Positions 37,232-46,490 are shown, numbered from the stretch's first letter. The stretch: DNA of 64,000 nt from Thermosipho ferrireducens (GCF_017358165.1 NZ_CP071446.1:1-64000), one strand, 5' to 3'. A program made the numbers and translations. Notes: generated by a model not told the origin, from the sequence alone.

Positions 37232-38764
37232 TTATATCTTTTCTATTTTATACTCCACAATATTTCTTAATTCAGATGAAATGTTAATACCAATAAGGTA
37301 AATCTCTCTTCCAGAATATTTTTCATAATATTTTTTTGTTTTTATTTGCTCTAATGCTTCATTTGAATTTTTATCTATTTTTATCTCAAATATATATACT
37401 TTATTTGCATATTTTACAACAAGATCACTTCTTCCCAGATTTGTTAATTCTTCTGCCACTACGTCTAAACCTGAAGCTGCCATTATCGTGTATATTAACG
37501 AATGATAATAACTTTCTTCTCTTTTATGCAAATTATATGGTATCGAACTAATTATTTTTTTTATTTCTTCAATTATTCCTTTTATATCATTTTTGCATAT
37601 TTTCTCATATATTATATTTTCCATTAATTCTACATTTTTTAAATGGTAATTTGCTTCTAATATAATTTTTGAAAAACTGTTTTTTACTTCAAGATTTGGA
37701 TAGTCCAATATATATTTTTCTTTTAATCCAATTTTTTTAGTTCTTTTAAATGTTAAATATCCAGCCTGGGTAAAAAATATGTTCGCGCTTGCAGCTTCTA
37801 TTTCTCGGGAAGAAAAGTCCAATTCACTCACAGGATATTTTACCAGTTCCTCATACGTTATCTCCTTTTCTTTTATATATTCATACAAAAATGATGGAGA
37901 ACCACTTTCGAACCAATAGTTTTGAAATTTTCTTTCGTCAAAAAACTTTAGAACAGAAAACGGATTATATACAAATTGCTTGCCGTCAAATGAAAAGCCA
38001 TTATAATATGACTTTATATTTTCCAAAAGCTCATCTTTACTTATTCCCAGTTCTCTGGCTGTTTCATATATATGTTCTTTGAAATAATACTCTAACTCTT
38101 CCTGGGTATATCCTAGCATCTGCGCATATTTCTTGTTTAACGATACATCGTTTAAATTATTTAAAGCAGAAAATACACCTGTTTTTGTAAATTTCGTTAT
38201 TCCTGTTATAAATACAAATTTTATATATTCATCTTTTGATTTTATAGTTACATAAAAATTTCTTAGGATCTCCCTATATCTTTCTGCTTTTTCTTTATTG
38301 TTTATGTTGTCAAGTATAGGCTTTTCATACTCATCTATAAGAATCACTACTTTACCTTTTTTCGATAATTTCACTATCAATTCGTCAAATGCATATTTAT
38401 AATGCTTAGACTTTATATCTATATTATGTTTTGTTGCTTCATTCATCACTATATTTAATATCCCTTCTTTTAATTCTTCTTCACTATCACTTATTACATC
38501 CAGCATACTTATTTTTATTACTGGAAATTGCTTAAAACTCCATTTGTTATATATATAAGTATTTCTAAACAATTCTTTCTTTCCTTCAAACAAGCAATAA
38601 AGTGTTGATATAGTTAGACTTTTTCCAAATCTCCTTGGACGGGATAAAAAATAAAATTTGCCATTTTGAATCAGGTTGTATATATACATTGTCTTGTCTA
38701 CATAAACATAGTCTTCCATTATCAACTCTTCAAAATTTTGAACACCTATCGGCAACTTCTTCAC
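37232..38764 (-). CDS. AAA-ATPase-like / PD-(D/E)XK nuclease fusion protein
   Basis: A 510-residue protein of the AAA-ATPase_like plus DUF1703-type family found in many copies in Thermotogota, fusobacteria and Bacteroidetes. N-terminal P-loop RPRRFGKSLTIST (about 42-54), VILIDEYEKPI as Walker B (about 143), and a C-terminal PD-(D/E)XK core with GRSDLVVKY and YIFEIKID. The cellular role is unknown; scattered copies suggest a mobile or accessory gene. GTG 38764 follows GGAG by about 8 bases. It lies at the end of the island on the same strand as the peptide cluster but is not evidently part of it. Confidence 0.88.
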   Translation of the reverse strand: MKKLPIGVQNFEELIMEDYVYVDKTMYIYNLIQNGKFYFLSRPRRFGKSLTISTLYCLFEGKKELFRNTYIYNKWSFKQFPVIKISMLDVISDSEEELKEGILNIVMNEATKHNIDIKSKHYKYAFDELIVKLSKKGKVVILIDEYEKPILDNINNKEKAERYREILRNFYVTIKSKDEYIKFVFITGITKFTKTGVFSALNNLNDVSLNKKYAQMLGYTQEELEYYFKEHIYETARELGISKDELLENIKSYYNGFSFDGKQFVYNPFSVLKFFDERKFQNYWFESGSPSFLYEYIKEKEITYEELVKYPVSELDFSSREIEAASANIFFTQAGYLTFKRTKKIGLKEKYILDYPNLEVKNSFSKIILEANYHLKNVELMENIIYEKICKNDIKGIIEEIKKIISSIPYNLHKREESYYHSLIYTIMAASGLDVVAEELTNLGRSDLVVKYANKVYIFEIKIDKNSNEALEQIKTKKYYEKYSGREIYLIGINISSELRNIVEYKIEKI

Positions 38765-38897
38765 GTTCTCATCTCCAGGTAACTATTTATAAATTATTAT
38801 ATCACGAAAAAAATAATCTTACTTTATTTGTTCATCTTTTGCTATTCATGATGCCACCCTATATACACCTGGAGAAAAAAACACGTTGACACTTTGC

Positions 38898-39599
38898 TTA
38901 GATATAACTCAAAAGTGTATTTTCCATTTCCAGGTGAGTATATTCTTTAACATTTAATTCTCCGAGCTTTTCGCCTCTTTTTAGAATTATTATTCTATCC
39001 ATTTTTTTTAATTCTTCTATTTCGTGTGTTGCAAAAAGAATTATTTTTTTTCTTTGAACAAGTTTTTCAACAAGATTGTGTATTTCATTTCTTGTTTTTA
39101 TATCCACACCACTTGTTGGTTCGTCAAATATGTATACTTCTGCTTCTTTCATCAATGCCCTTGCTATATCCAGCCTTCTTTTCAATCCTTTTGATAATTC
39201 CATATATTTTATGTTTTTATATTCTGTTAATCCAGTTTCCGTAATCACTTTTTCTACAGTCAGCCTCAAATCTTTTCCAAGCAAGCCATTGAGTATTCCA
39301 AAAAATTCCAGGTTTTGTTTTACAGTCAGCCTATAGTAAAAACTTCTTTCTATGCCTGTTGATATACTTATCATTTTTTTAGCATACTTTTGATTCTTGA
39401 ATAAATCAATTCCATCTAATGTAACCTTTCCATCATCTGGTATCAAAAATGTCGCTATTATTTTTAATAAAGTTGTTTTTCCAGCACCGTTTTCACCAAA
39501 TAGTGCTATCTTTTCGCCTCTTTTTATTTTTATATCTATTCCTTTTAATGCTTCTATTCCATTTTTGTACTTCTTTCTTATTTGCCTTATTACAAGCAC
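38898..39599 (-). CDS. ABC exporter ATP-binding protein (peptide-cluster exporter)
   Basis: A single-domain ATPase of 233 residues with Walker A GENGAGKTT, a divergent signature LSKGLKRR, and Walker B VYIFDEPTSGVD. It would drive the ABC-2 permease encoded just upstream. GTG 39599 is chosen because GAGGTG, formed at the permease stop, lies 6 bases before it; the longer frame overlaps the permease by 22 bp without a ribosome site. Export of the modified peptide is inferred from position in the cluster. Confidence 0.88.
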   Translation of the reverse strand: MLVIRQIRKKYKNGIEALKGIDIKIKRGEKIALFGENGAGKTTLLKIIATFLIPDDGKVTLDGIDLFKNQKYAKKMISISTGIERSFYYRLTVKQNLEFFGILNGLLGKDLRLTVEKVITETGLTEYKNIKYMELSKGLKRRLDIARALMKEAEVYIFDEPTSGVDIKTRNEIHNLVEKLVQRKKIILFATHEIEELKKMDRIIILKRGEKLGELNVKEYTHLEMENTLLSYI

Positions 39600-39609
39600 A
39601 CTATCCACC

Positions 39610-40425
39610 TCAATACCAGGTAAGTGTTCCATCTTTTCTTGCTTTGTTGAAATTTGTATTAAACAACCATATTCCTAATGGAGCAATGATTAGTCCCATT
39701 GTTAGTATAATTAACAAACCTTCTTTTATTTTGATAATATCGTATCCTTTTAGCAATGTCTTTCTTAAAAGGTCCATACCATATGTTGTAGGAAGAAGAT
39801 ACGATACTCCCCTCAAAGGGAAAGGCATAATTTCTATGGGATAGTATATGCCAGAGAAAAGTCCTGATAGAGTGAAATATATCCAGCCTATCGGATCGCC
39901 CCTTTTTGTTATAAGTATCATTGCAGCTGAAAGTAATCCTATCCCGGAAAGTGGAAGCATTACTACTATCAACACCAAAAGCGCTGAAAATATATTGGGG
40001 TTTATTTCTACAGAAAAAAACCACACAAGTGCAAAGAACATAATTATTATATTTATTGTTGTAAATAAAAATTTGCTCAAAAAATTAAAAATGAAAAGCT
40101 GCCAGAATGGAGTTTCAGAAAGCAAAAAATACTCAAGTGTACCCATATTTTGCTCTCTCTGAATTGAAGTTTTAAAAGTAGATAAAGCAAGATTTGTATA
40201 AGACATAAATACAGAACCTGTAATAAAATATGCGAGAATATCCCCGCCGTATTTTTCTATCAAAGGGAAATAATTTCCACCAGCTATAAATTTACCTATA
40301 AGACCAAACTGGATTATTCCCACAAAACCACTTAAAAAGCCCAATATAAACTGTGTTCTATACGAAAACCAGATAATTATGTCTCGCTTTATAAAGCTAA
40401 ACAGCTTCAGGAAAAACTTTATCAA
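39610..40425 (-). CDS. ABC-2 type permease (peptide-cluster exporter)
   Basis: A 271-residue membrane protein with about six hydrophobic segments and the ABC-2 permease pattern (GNYFPLIEKYGGDILAYFITG, then GIYYPIEIMPFPLRG before the last helices). The start is TTG 40425, 7 bases after AGAGGAGG. It lies 62 bp downstream of the broken S41 gene on the same strand, consistent with one transcript: peptidase, permease, ATPase. Confidence 0.87.
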   Translation of the reverse strand: MIKFFLKLFSFIKRDIIIWFSYRTQFILGFLSGFVGIIQFGLIGKFIAGGNYFPLIEKYGGDILAYFITGSVFMSYTNLALSTFKTSIQREQNMGTLEYFLLSETPFWQLFIFNFLSKFLFTTINIIIMFFALVWFFSVEINPNIFSALLVLIVVMLPLSGIGLLSAAMILITKRGDPIGWIYFTLSGLFSGIYYPIEIMPFPLRGVSYLLPTTYGMDLLRKTLLKGYDIIKIKEGLLIILTMGLIIAPLGIWLFNTNFNKARKDGTLTWY

Positions 40426-40487
40426 CTTTTATCCTCCTCTATTTAAATCTCTGTTGAAAAATATCAATTCAACAAACAATTGAAATT

Positions 40488-41835
40488 TTATTTATTATCA
40501 ATAAACTCTATTGCCTTTTCAAGCATTGGATCAGAAATACCAGCTATCCATTCCAACTTTTCTTATGTTGTCATTGTGATTTCATAATCTGGTGTTATTT
40601 CATAATATTCTGGAAAATACATATATGAACCAGGAATATAAGCATAAAGTTTTACTGCTGGTAAATAGTGCATAATACCACCACGGGTAGTATTTATTGA
40701 GTAAACAGGCTTTTCACCTATTACCTTTCCAAATTTATTGTTTTGAACAATAGCTGTGAAAACTAACGCCGCAGATGCTATACTACTATCTACAAGCACC
40801 CATACTTTTCCTTCAAAAGCAGGAGGTATTGGACTTACTATCAAAGATCTACTTATTTGAATAATTTTCCCTTTTGTACTTTCATCATAACGAATCCCTG
40901 CCATTTCTAAAGCCTTTATATTGTATTTAGAATTTTTTATACGTTCTTTGTATTTCACATAAAGCTTTTCTTTCACTAAATGTCCCAGTACTTCTGATAC
41001 ACTATCCAATGTTCCTCCGGGATTTCCTCTTATATCTATTATTAGGTCTGTTATATCCTTGTTTTTTTCAAAAATTTCTTTTAAAAATTCTCTGAAATCA
41101 TTAAACAGATATCCTCTAAGTTTAAAACTATATATCCTTAATATCCCTATATTTCCTCTTCTTTCAAATTCATAAAGTGTTCTTGAGATTCTTTTATCTT
41201 CTTGAACTTTCTTTAAAGCTTCTCTTTTTGTTATAGCATCTACCTTTATTTTTTTCTTAAATTGTTATATTCAAATTCTATTTTTACACTTTTTTTGTTC
41301 CAGAAAGTTGGTATTGAAATAAGATATCTGGTCAAAAAGCGTTCTTTGAGCTCTGTATTTTCTCTTATATAAGTGTATTGTTCAAATTCTTTTATAATTT
41401 CTTTTGAAGGAATACCGTCTATTTTTAAAATCTTTGCTTTTACCGGTATATTATCAACTAAAGAGAAAACAACATAGATATCACCATCTATAACATAGGG
41501 TGAAAAAGGAAAAACTAAATTATTATATGAAAAAGGAAATGCTATACTACAGTGGTAATCATTTAAATAATGGAAAAGTGGTGCAACTGTTTTGAAAAAC
41601 TCTAATTTATCCATAGGTTTGTCAAGTTCTTTTCTTATCTCCTCAACAATCTCTGTAAACTCTGGTTTTTTAACCAATCCATATGGATCGATATATGCCT
41701 CTTTTAGGAGAGTAATTAAGAAATCAAAATCTCTTTGCAACTTTGCCACTTCAACTTTACCTGCAAATGTTATGGATGAGAAAATAATACTTGTTAAAAA
41801 AATACAAATAGCAGCACTTTTTTATGCTTTTTCAT
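40488..41835 (-). pseudogene. Broken S41-family peptidase gene
   Basis: This is a diverged third copy of the S41 proteases at 46.5 and 48.1 kb. Reading from ATG 41835 (after GGGGAG) there are three lesions. A 7-base homopolymer at 41796-41802 shifts the frame within the signal peptide. Another 7-base run at 41249-41255 shifts it again mid-protein. A TAA at 40563-40565 stops it about 26 codons before the natural end (stop at 40488). One extra base in each run would restore the frame. The Ser site (SSIASAAL) and DLIIDIRGNPGG are retained, so decay is recent or the gene is read by slippage. Confidence 0.85.
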
Positions 41836-41856
41836 AGAATTCTCCCCTTTTAATAC

Positions 41857-42362
41857 TTTGCATTATACGCTCGGAATGAGAAAAAATACTTACCTTACCA
41901 ACATTACTAATTACAAGATTCTTCGTCGCTTTGTTCCACAGAATGACAATAAAGAATATGTCATCCTGGGTAAAACACCAGCAAAGCCGTTCTTTTCCTC
42001 CTTGGGATGTCATCCTGAAGAACACGGTGACGAAGGATCTTATTCCTTTCCCTAACCTTGCTAATCTCACCAACTCTCGCCAATCTCGCCAACACCGCTA
42101 AATATAAGATTCCTCACCCTTCGGGTTCGGAATAACAGGTGCGGCGGATTCCTCGCCGTCTTCCCCCTTGGAATGACATGTTTTGAGAATGCCAACCTCG
42201 CCAACGCTTGCTAACTCTCGCTAACCCTCGCTGTTTTTTGTCATCCTGAGGAGCGCAGCGACGAAGGGGATGTCATCCCGAGGAATGAAATGACGAGGGA
42301 TCTTATTTTCCCCAACCTCGCTAACCCTCGCTAACCTCGCCAATCTCGCCAACCTCGCTAAT
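41857..42362. repeat. Interspersed hairpin repeat cluster, copy 3
   Basis: About 500 bp without a supported gene. It has several GTCAT-linked hairpins with arms ATTCC/GGAAT, ATCCT/AGGAT and ATCCC/GGGAT. Runs of a 9-base unit close to AACCTCGCT also occur (for example 42312-42362, about five units). The right part belongs to the 475-bp direct repeat. Confidence 0.88.
41862..41867 (-). promoter_or_regulatory. Candidate -10 for the broken S41/ABC exporter transcript
   Basis: TATAAT on the minus strand, 27 bp before the ATG at 41835. The -35 would fall at the edge of the repeat and is weak. Confidence 0.35.
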
Positions 42363-42577
42363 TACCCTCTTCACAAAGCCATGGAAATAGCCATTCCCAC
42401 CAGTGCCTTTTTTTATGGTTTTCGCTACACAGAGCATTACACTCACTTTCATTTACGCAGCTATCACAGTTTTTTACATCACCTGTGCATAGTCCTTTTT
42501 CTCCATCACAGAATGAAAGATACACTTTTTCTTTCACAATTGGTTCGTTTAAAAATTCCACCCTTTCACCCCTTTTT
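42103..42577. repeat. 475-bp direct repeat, left copy (with peptide A gene)
   Basis: Nearly identical to 45804-46278 at a constant offset of 3701 bp; I count three mismatches, all outside the peptide gene. It includes hairpin repeats plus the whole peptide A gene and its ribosome site. Confidence 0.95.
42358..42561 (-). CDS. Cys-rich peptide A, putative RiPP precursor (copy 1)
   Basis: A 67-residue peptide with seven Cys (18, 25, 32, 35, 41, 45, 63), an acidic N-terminal part resembling a leader (MEFLNEPIVKEK), and an aromatic C-terminal motif HWWEWLFPWLC. It starts 18 bp after the stop of the second radical SAM gene, with AGGGGTGA as ribosome site before GTG 42561. The coding sequence is preserved exactly in a second copy at 46.1 kb, which supports it as a real gene. 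A role as substrate of the adjacent maturases is inferred from size, Cys content and position; no known precursor family was recognised. Confidence 0.78.
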   Translation of the reverse strand: MEFLNEPIVKEKVYLSFCDGEKGLCTGDVKNCDSCVNESECNALCSENHKKRHWWEWLFPWLCEEGN

Positions 42578-42579
42578 GT

Positions 42580-43929
42580 TTAAACTCTGACAGTTTTTAA
42601 CTTCTCTGAGGTAAGTTCTACCATTTCTTTTAAGTTGTATTTTAATGGTATACATCTATATGGTTTTTTGATAGGTGAACCATGTAGTTTGTCCACTACA
42701 ACAGCATTGAAAGTGCATCCCCCCATACAAACAGGAAACACTATACAATTTTTACATTCTTCATCTGTGTACGGTTCATATGTTAGCCACTTTGCATATT
42801 TCTGATTCAGCTCTATTCCTTCTTCTGACAATTGCCCAACTACAGTTATTGGATTACCAACTTCTCCCCAGCATTTGTGTATACTTCCATCGGTATCAAT
42901 TACGAAACTGTTCTGGCACAACGCATCGCATCTTGCTATTTTTAAATGTCTGAATGGATTAAATGGATACTGAGGTATATATTTTAAAATTTCTTTATAC
43001 AATTCCACTTCTAATTTTGCAAATTCTTTTAATGTTAATGGGGTATCGTTAAACTGGATGGGGATTTCTCTGGCTATTTCTACCATCTGAAAGTCAAATT
43101 CTATCATTAAACCTTTTTCCCCGATTAGCTTTATAAGTTTTTTTACTGAATTTATACTTTCTTTTGAAATGTTTATTCTTATTTGAACAAACATCTTTTT
43201 GTGAATTTTCTCTATATTATCAATTAATTTTGAAAATGTTGGTTTTCCGTCGAGTAGTTTTCTATATCTGTCATGAATTTCTTCAGTACCATCTATGGTT
43301 ATAATAACTCTGTTTATACCAACATTTAGTAACCTATCCGCGATTTCTGAGGTAAGTAAATATCCGTTTGTCACTATAAACGGCTTATACTCAACGGAAT
43401 ATTTTTCGCAGAGTTTCTTGAAATTTTCACTTAAAAATAATAAGTTTTTCAATGTAAGCAATGGTTCACCACCATAAAAAGTAACACTTAAAACATTTGG
43501 GCGTTGCTTTTCAAACCTTCTTTTTGTTTCATCTATCAATAATTTTAATTGCTTCTCTTTTAAATCTAAAGGAGAGTTTTCTATAACTGTCTGGAGTTGT
43601 TGCTGGTAGCAATATATACAATTAAAATTACATTTTTCAGTCATAACTACTGTATATCTCAGATATCTATCACTATATTTGTATGCATTGAATCTAAATT
43701 TCAGATATTCAATTTCATCAAAATCATTTTCCAAAATAAAAAATCCTTTTTTTAAAGTTTTTATTTCGCTTTCATCAAAATCGCCTGAATCAACCTTTTG
43801 TCTATCAAACATCTTTTTTATTTTATCTTTTTTTGAAGGTTCAACGTAAAGCATTGCATATGAAAGCACATTAAAAAGGATTATGTAATCTTCTTTTTCT
43901 ATCAATAAATTATATTTTGAAAGTTTCAT
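42580..43929 (-). CDS. Radical SAM/SPASM peptide maturase 2
   Basis: This 449-residue enzyme is probably a peptide-modifying radical SAM protein. An N-terminal ~90-residue region may recognise a leader peptide. The SAM cluster binds C100, C104 and C107 in EKCNFNCIYCYQQ; FYGGEPLL is the SAM-binding motif. A C-terminal SPASM domain has C334, C338, C353, C392, C395, C401, C405 and C426 for auxiliary clusters, with the CMGGC ending typical of SPASM maturases. It overlaps maturase 1 by ATGA. Cys-rich substrates suggest thioether formation, but the bond type is not shown. Confidence 0.88.
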   Translation of the reverse strand: MKLSKYNLLIEKEDYIILFNVLSYAMLYVEPSKKDKIKKMFDRQKVDSGDFDESEIKTLKKGFFILENDFDEIEYLKFRFNAYKYSDRYLRYTVVMTEKCNFNCIYCYQQQLQTVIENSPLDLKEKQLKLLIDETKRRFEKQRPNVLSVTFYGGEPLLTLKNLLFLSENFKKLCEKYSVEYKPFIVTNGYLLTSEIADRLLNVGINRVIITIDGTEEIHDRYRKLLDGKPTFSKLIDNIEKIHKKMFVQIRINISKESINSVKKLIKLIGEKGLMIEFDFQMVEIAREIPIQFNDTPLTLKEFAKLEVELYKEILKYIPQYPFNPFRHLKIARCDALCQNSFVIDTDGSIHKCWGEVGNPITVVGQLSEEGIELNQKYAKWLTYEPYTDEECKNCIVFPVCMGGCTFNAVVVDKLHGSPIKKPYRCIPLKYNLKEMVELTSEKLKTVRV

Positions 43930-45254
43930 TTTTCCACCCCACAGCTTTTTTCCAACTTCTTTGTAAAATACCAGACCTTTGCAAAATGTTCCATATCTCT
44001 TTTTTCTTCAGGACATCCCTTATTTCCACCCATCTTTGCATTTCTGCACCCGCCCATACAAATAGGAAGAATTTTACAACTTTTACATTCTTCATCTTCA
44101 AAAGCATCCGGTTTATACCAGTACAGGTATTTTTCTTTTTCATACTCTATCCCATTTTCTGTCACTTTTCCAAACTCAGAGCCTTTCATTACTGCAACAG
44201 TACATGGATATACTTCTCCTTCAGGTCCTATCACAGTCGCTGCTACGCTATCATATTCACAATATCTGCTTTGCGTAAGTATAGGAAAAAATACTTTAAA
44301 TCCTTTTTCGGCAGCTTTAACGTAAAATTTAGAAATCTTCTTGAAAGAATTTAATCCCTTAAATTCATGCAATTTTTTATAAAACCCATTTTTATCTTCT
44401 CCCCCCTGGAATATCCACCTGAAATAAATTCTCATCCTTTCTTTCGGAAACTCGTCAAACATATCAAGAAGCTGTGGAATATGATCATAATTTTCAACTC
44501 CCACATTTACCCTTAAAGAGATCTGTGTTGTCTCTGTTACTTCCAATAATTTTTTCATGTTGTTGTATATCTTATCAAATGTTTCTGCTCCACCTTTTAA
44601 TGGTCTGTACTTATTGTGGTACTCTGGCGGACCATCAAGTGTAATCTGAACATTTCTTATTTTAAGCTCATCAAAATATCTGGCTTTATCCTCTGAAAGT
44701 AAAAATCCATTTGTAGACATCGAAGAATGAAATTCAGAATTATATTCTTCACATACTTTTGCCACTCTTTCGTTTATATATCTTATGATTTCAAAACTTA
44801 TTAATGGTTCTCCCCCAAACCAGCCTATACTTATTTTTCTCTTTTTCCTGGCAATTTCACACAAATAATCTACTATCCTTTCTGCTATTTCATATCTCAT
44901 AGATGGACCTTCTTTTGATTCATAGCAATAGACACAATCAAAATTACATTGAAGTGTCGGCATTATAGTAAATATTGGAGAACTTGTATCATATCTTGAA
45001 ATATAATTCATCATTTTTAGATGTTGAAGCTCATCGAAATACTTATTAACAAGGTATCCTCCATAGATTAAATCTTCTTTTAACTTTTTATATTCGCCAT
45101 TCCAATTTTTATTTGGATTTTCCAGTATCTCTTTTATCATTTTTGCCCGGTCTTTGTTTACAGTCGCAATTGCGCGTGTTAAATAATTCACAAATACAAC
45201 CTTTTCACCTTCTTCAAACCACACATTGTATTTTGATTCTTTGTATTCTATCAT
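43926..45254 (-). CDS. Radical SAM/SPASM peptide maturase 1
   Basis: A 442-residue paralogue of maturase 2. The N-terminal region (about 1-90) is followed by C103, C107 and C110 in LQCNFDCVYCYES, then WFGGEPLI, STNGFLLSED and QITLDGPP. SPASM cysteines are C332, C351, C390, C393, C399, C403, C414 and C438. AGGGAGGT precedes ATG 45254, and a plausible promoter lies about 50 bp upstream. Two different maturases in one operon suggest two steps on one peptide or two peptide types (A against B and C). This is inference. Confidence 0.88.
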   Translation of the reverse strand: MIEYKESKYNVWFEEGEKVVFVNYLTRAIATVNKDRAKMIKEILENPNKNWNGEYKKLKEDLIYGGYLVNKYFDELQHLKMMNYISRYDTSSPIFTIMPTLQCNFDCVYCYESKEGPSMRYEIAERIVDYLCEIARKKRKISIGWFGGEPLISFEIIRYINERVAKVCEEYNSEFHSSMSTNGFLLSEDKARYFDELKIRNVQITLDGPPEYHNKYRPLKGGAETFDKIYNNMKKLLEVTETTQISLRVNVGVENYDHIPQLLDMFDEFPKERMRIYFRWIFQGGEDKNGFYKKLHEFKGLNSFKKISKFYVKAAEKGFKVFFPILTQSRYCEYDSVAATVIGPEGEVYPCTVAVMKGSEFGKVTENGIEYEKEKYLYWYKPDAFEDEECKSCKILPICMGGCRNAKMGGNKGCPEEKRDMEHFAKVWYFTKKLEKSCGVEK

Positions 45255-45302
45255 CTTTACCTCCCTTATTGTTGTAATTAGTAACTCAACATAATTATAT
45301 AC

Positions 45303-45332
45303 ATTATATAAACCTAACAGTTAATTTTGCAA
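45303..45332 (-). promoter_or_regulatory. Promoter of the maturase operon
   Basis: On the minus strand, TTGCAA (45327-45332) and TATAAT (45303-45308) are 18 bp apart and about 50 bp before maturase 1. Confidence 0.6.
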
Positions 45333-45726
45333 ACATCAAAAAATTCTGTTATGTTTCTTTTTTTTTTAACAGCAATTATAATGTTCATTCTTTTCTTTTT
45401 GCATGATTACGAATTTATAACCTATTTATTTCTATAATTATAATTTGTATTTCGTTTTTAAATTTTAAATGTACCTTATCCAAAATAACAACAAAAAAAT
45501 TAGTTTAAAACGTGTCAGGATAACATCTTATAAGTTCTGTTGTATAGTTCGATTACTTTTAAGTAATATTAATAAAATTTTTGAGATTAAAATAATTATA
45601 TTCATGTATTATCTAATCCAGGCACTTCAAAACATCATTCTATTTTGCTTCTCTTTTTTCGTTCCAAACATATGTGAAGGAAACGTCATCCCCGACAAGA
45701 CATTGCAAAGAATGTAAATGACAATG
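45333..45726. other. AT-rich spacer, no gene seen
   Basis: About 390 bp of very AT-rich sequence with long T runs upstream of the maturase promoter. The only open frame is short and lacks a ribosome site. I see no RNA gene. Confidence 0.6.
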
Positions 45727-46062
45727 CTTCTTATCTTTTACCAACTCTCGCTAACCTCGTAAGCCCCTTTATCGTTTCACTCATCAGGACAAGCCTTGCT
45801 AATTATAAGATTCCTCACCCTTCGGGTTCGGAATGACAGGTGCGACGGATTCCTCGCCGTCTTCCCCCTTGGAATGACATGTTTTGAGAATGCCAACCTC
45901 GCCAACGCTTGCTAACTCTCGCTAACCCTCGCTGTTTTTTGTCATCCTGAGGAGCGCAGCGACGAAGGGGATGTCATCCCGAGGAATGAAATGACGAGGG
46001 ATCTTATTTTCCCCAACCTCGCTAACCCTCGCTAACCTCGCCAATCTCGCCAACCTCACTAA
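45727..46062. repeat. Interspersed hairpin repeat cluster, copy 4
   Basis: The same hairpin and 9-base modules as copy 3; from 45804 on it belongs to the right-hand 475-bp direct repeat. Confidence 0.88.
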
Positions 46063-46278
46063 TTACCCTCTTCACAAAGCCATGGAAATAGCCATTCCCA
46101 CCAGTGCCTTTTTTTATGGTTTTCGCTACACAGAGCATTACACTCACTTTCATTTACGCAGCTATCACAGTTTTTTACATCACCTGTGCATAGTCCTTTT
46201 TCTCCATCACAGAATGAAAGATACACTTTTTCTTTCACAATTGGTTCGTTTAAAAATTCCACCCTTTCACCCCTTTTT
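45804..46278. repeat. 475-bp direct repeat, right copy (with peptide A gene)
   Basis: Partner of 42103-42577. The repeat ends just inside the T run before the peptide A ribosome site, so the upstream neighbour differs: the second maturase gene at the left copy, the peptide B gene at this one. Confidence 0.95.
46059..46262 (-). CDS. Cys-rich peptide A, putative RiPP precursor (copy 2)
   Basis: Identical in coding sequence to the copy at 42358-42561. Here it is the last gene of the S41/peptide operon, 19 bp after peptide B. A long open frame running through from 46424 is in a different frame from peptide B and lacks a ribosome site, so GTG 46262 behind AGGGGTGA is preferred. Confidence 0.78.
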   Translation of the reverse strand: MEFLNEPIVKEKVYLSFCDGEKGLCTGDVKNCDSCVNESECNALCSENHKKRHWWEWLFPWLCEEGN

Positions 46279-46281
46279 TGA

Positions 46282-46461
46282 TTAAGAAGCGTTTGGATTG
46301 TCCAGAGTACAATCAATAGGTAAATCAAAAACACACCATATTGGAGGAACTGGTCCACATGGTCCACTTCCCCCATCACACAATTGTGCAGCAATATCAC
46401 AACCACCAGTTGGAGATGGTTCATCTGGAGGTATTACAGGGTTTAATACTTTTATCTCCAT
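46282..46461 (-). CDS. Cys-rich peptide B, putative RiPP precursor
   Basis: A 59-residue peptide. Leader-like part MEIKVLNPVIPPDEPSPTGG, then a core with C21, C28, C35, C43 and C51, including AQLCDGGS. A Gly-Gly directly before C21 looks like a double-glycine leader end. Peptide C shares MxIKVLNP, a Gly before C21 and AQLCDGGS, which shows that these are members of one precursor family. GGGTGG lies 6 bases before the second of two adjacent ATGs (46461). It sits 29 bp after the S41 peptidase gene. Confidence 0.83.
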   Translation of the reverse strand: MEIKVLNPVIPPDEPSPTGGCDIAAQLCDGGSGPCGPVPPIWCVFDLPIDCTLDNPNAS

Positions 46462-46490
46462 CATTCTCCACCCTTTCTGTTTGTTTTTCA

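Noticed and set aside
41858-42055. Small frames inside the hairpin repeats
   Set aside because: They read through repeat DNA found in several orientations and show no ribosome site.
42300-42362. CRISPR-like array
   Set aside because: The 9-base units are too short, degenerate and without spacers; no cas genes are in the window.
46059-46424. Single 121-residue protein covering peptide A copy 2
   Set aside because: Its first half runs through the peptide B gene in another frame, lacks a ribosome site, and is not present at the other copy of peptide A.
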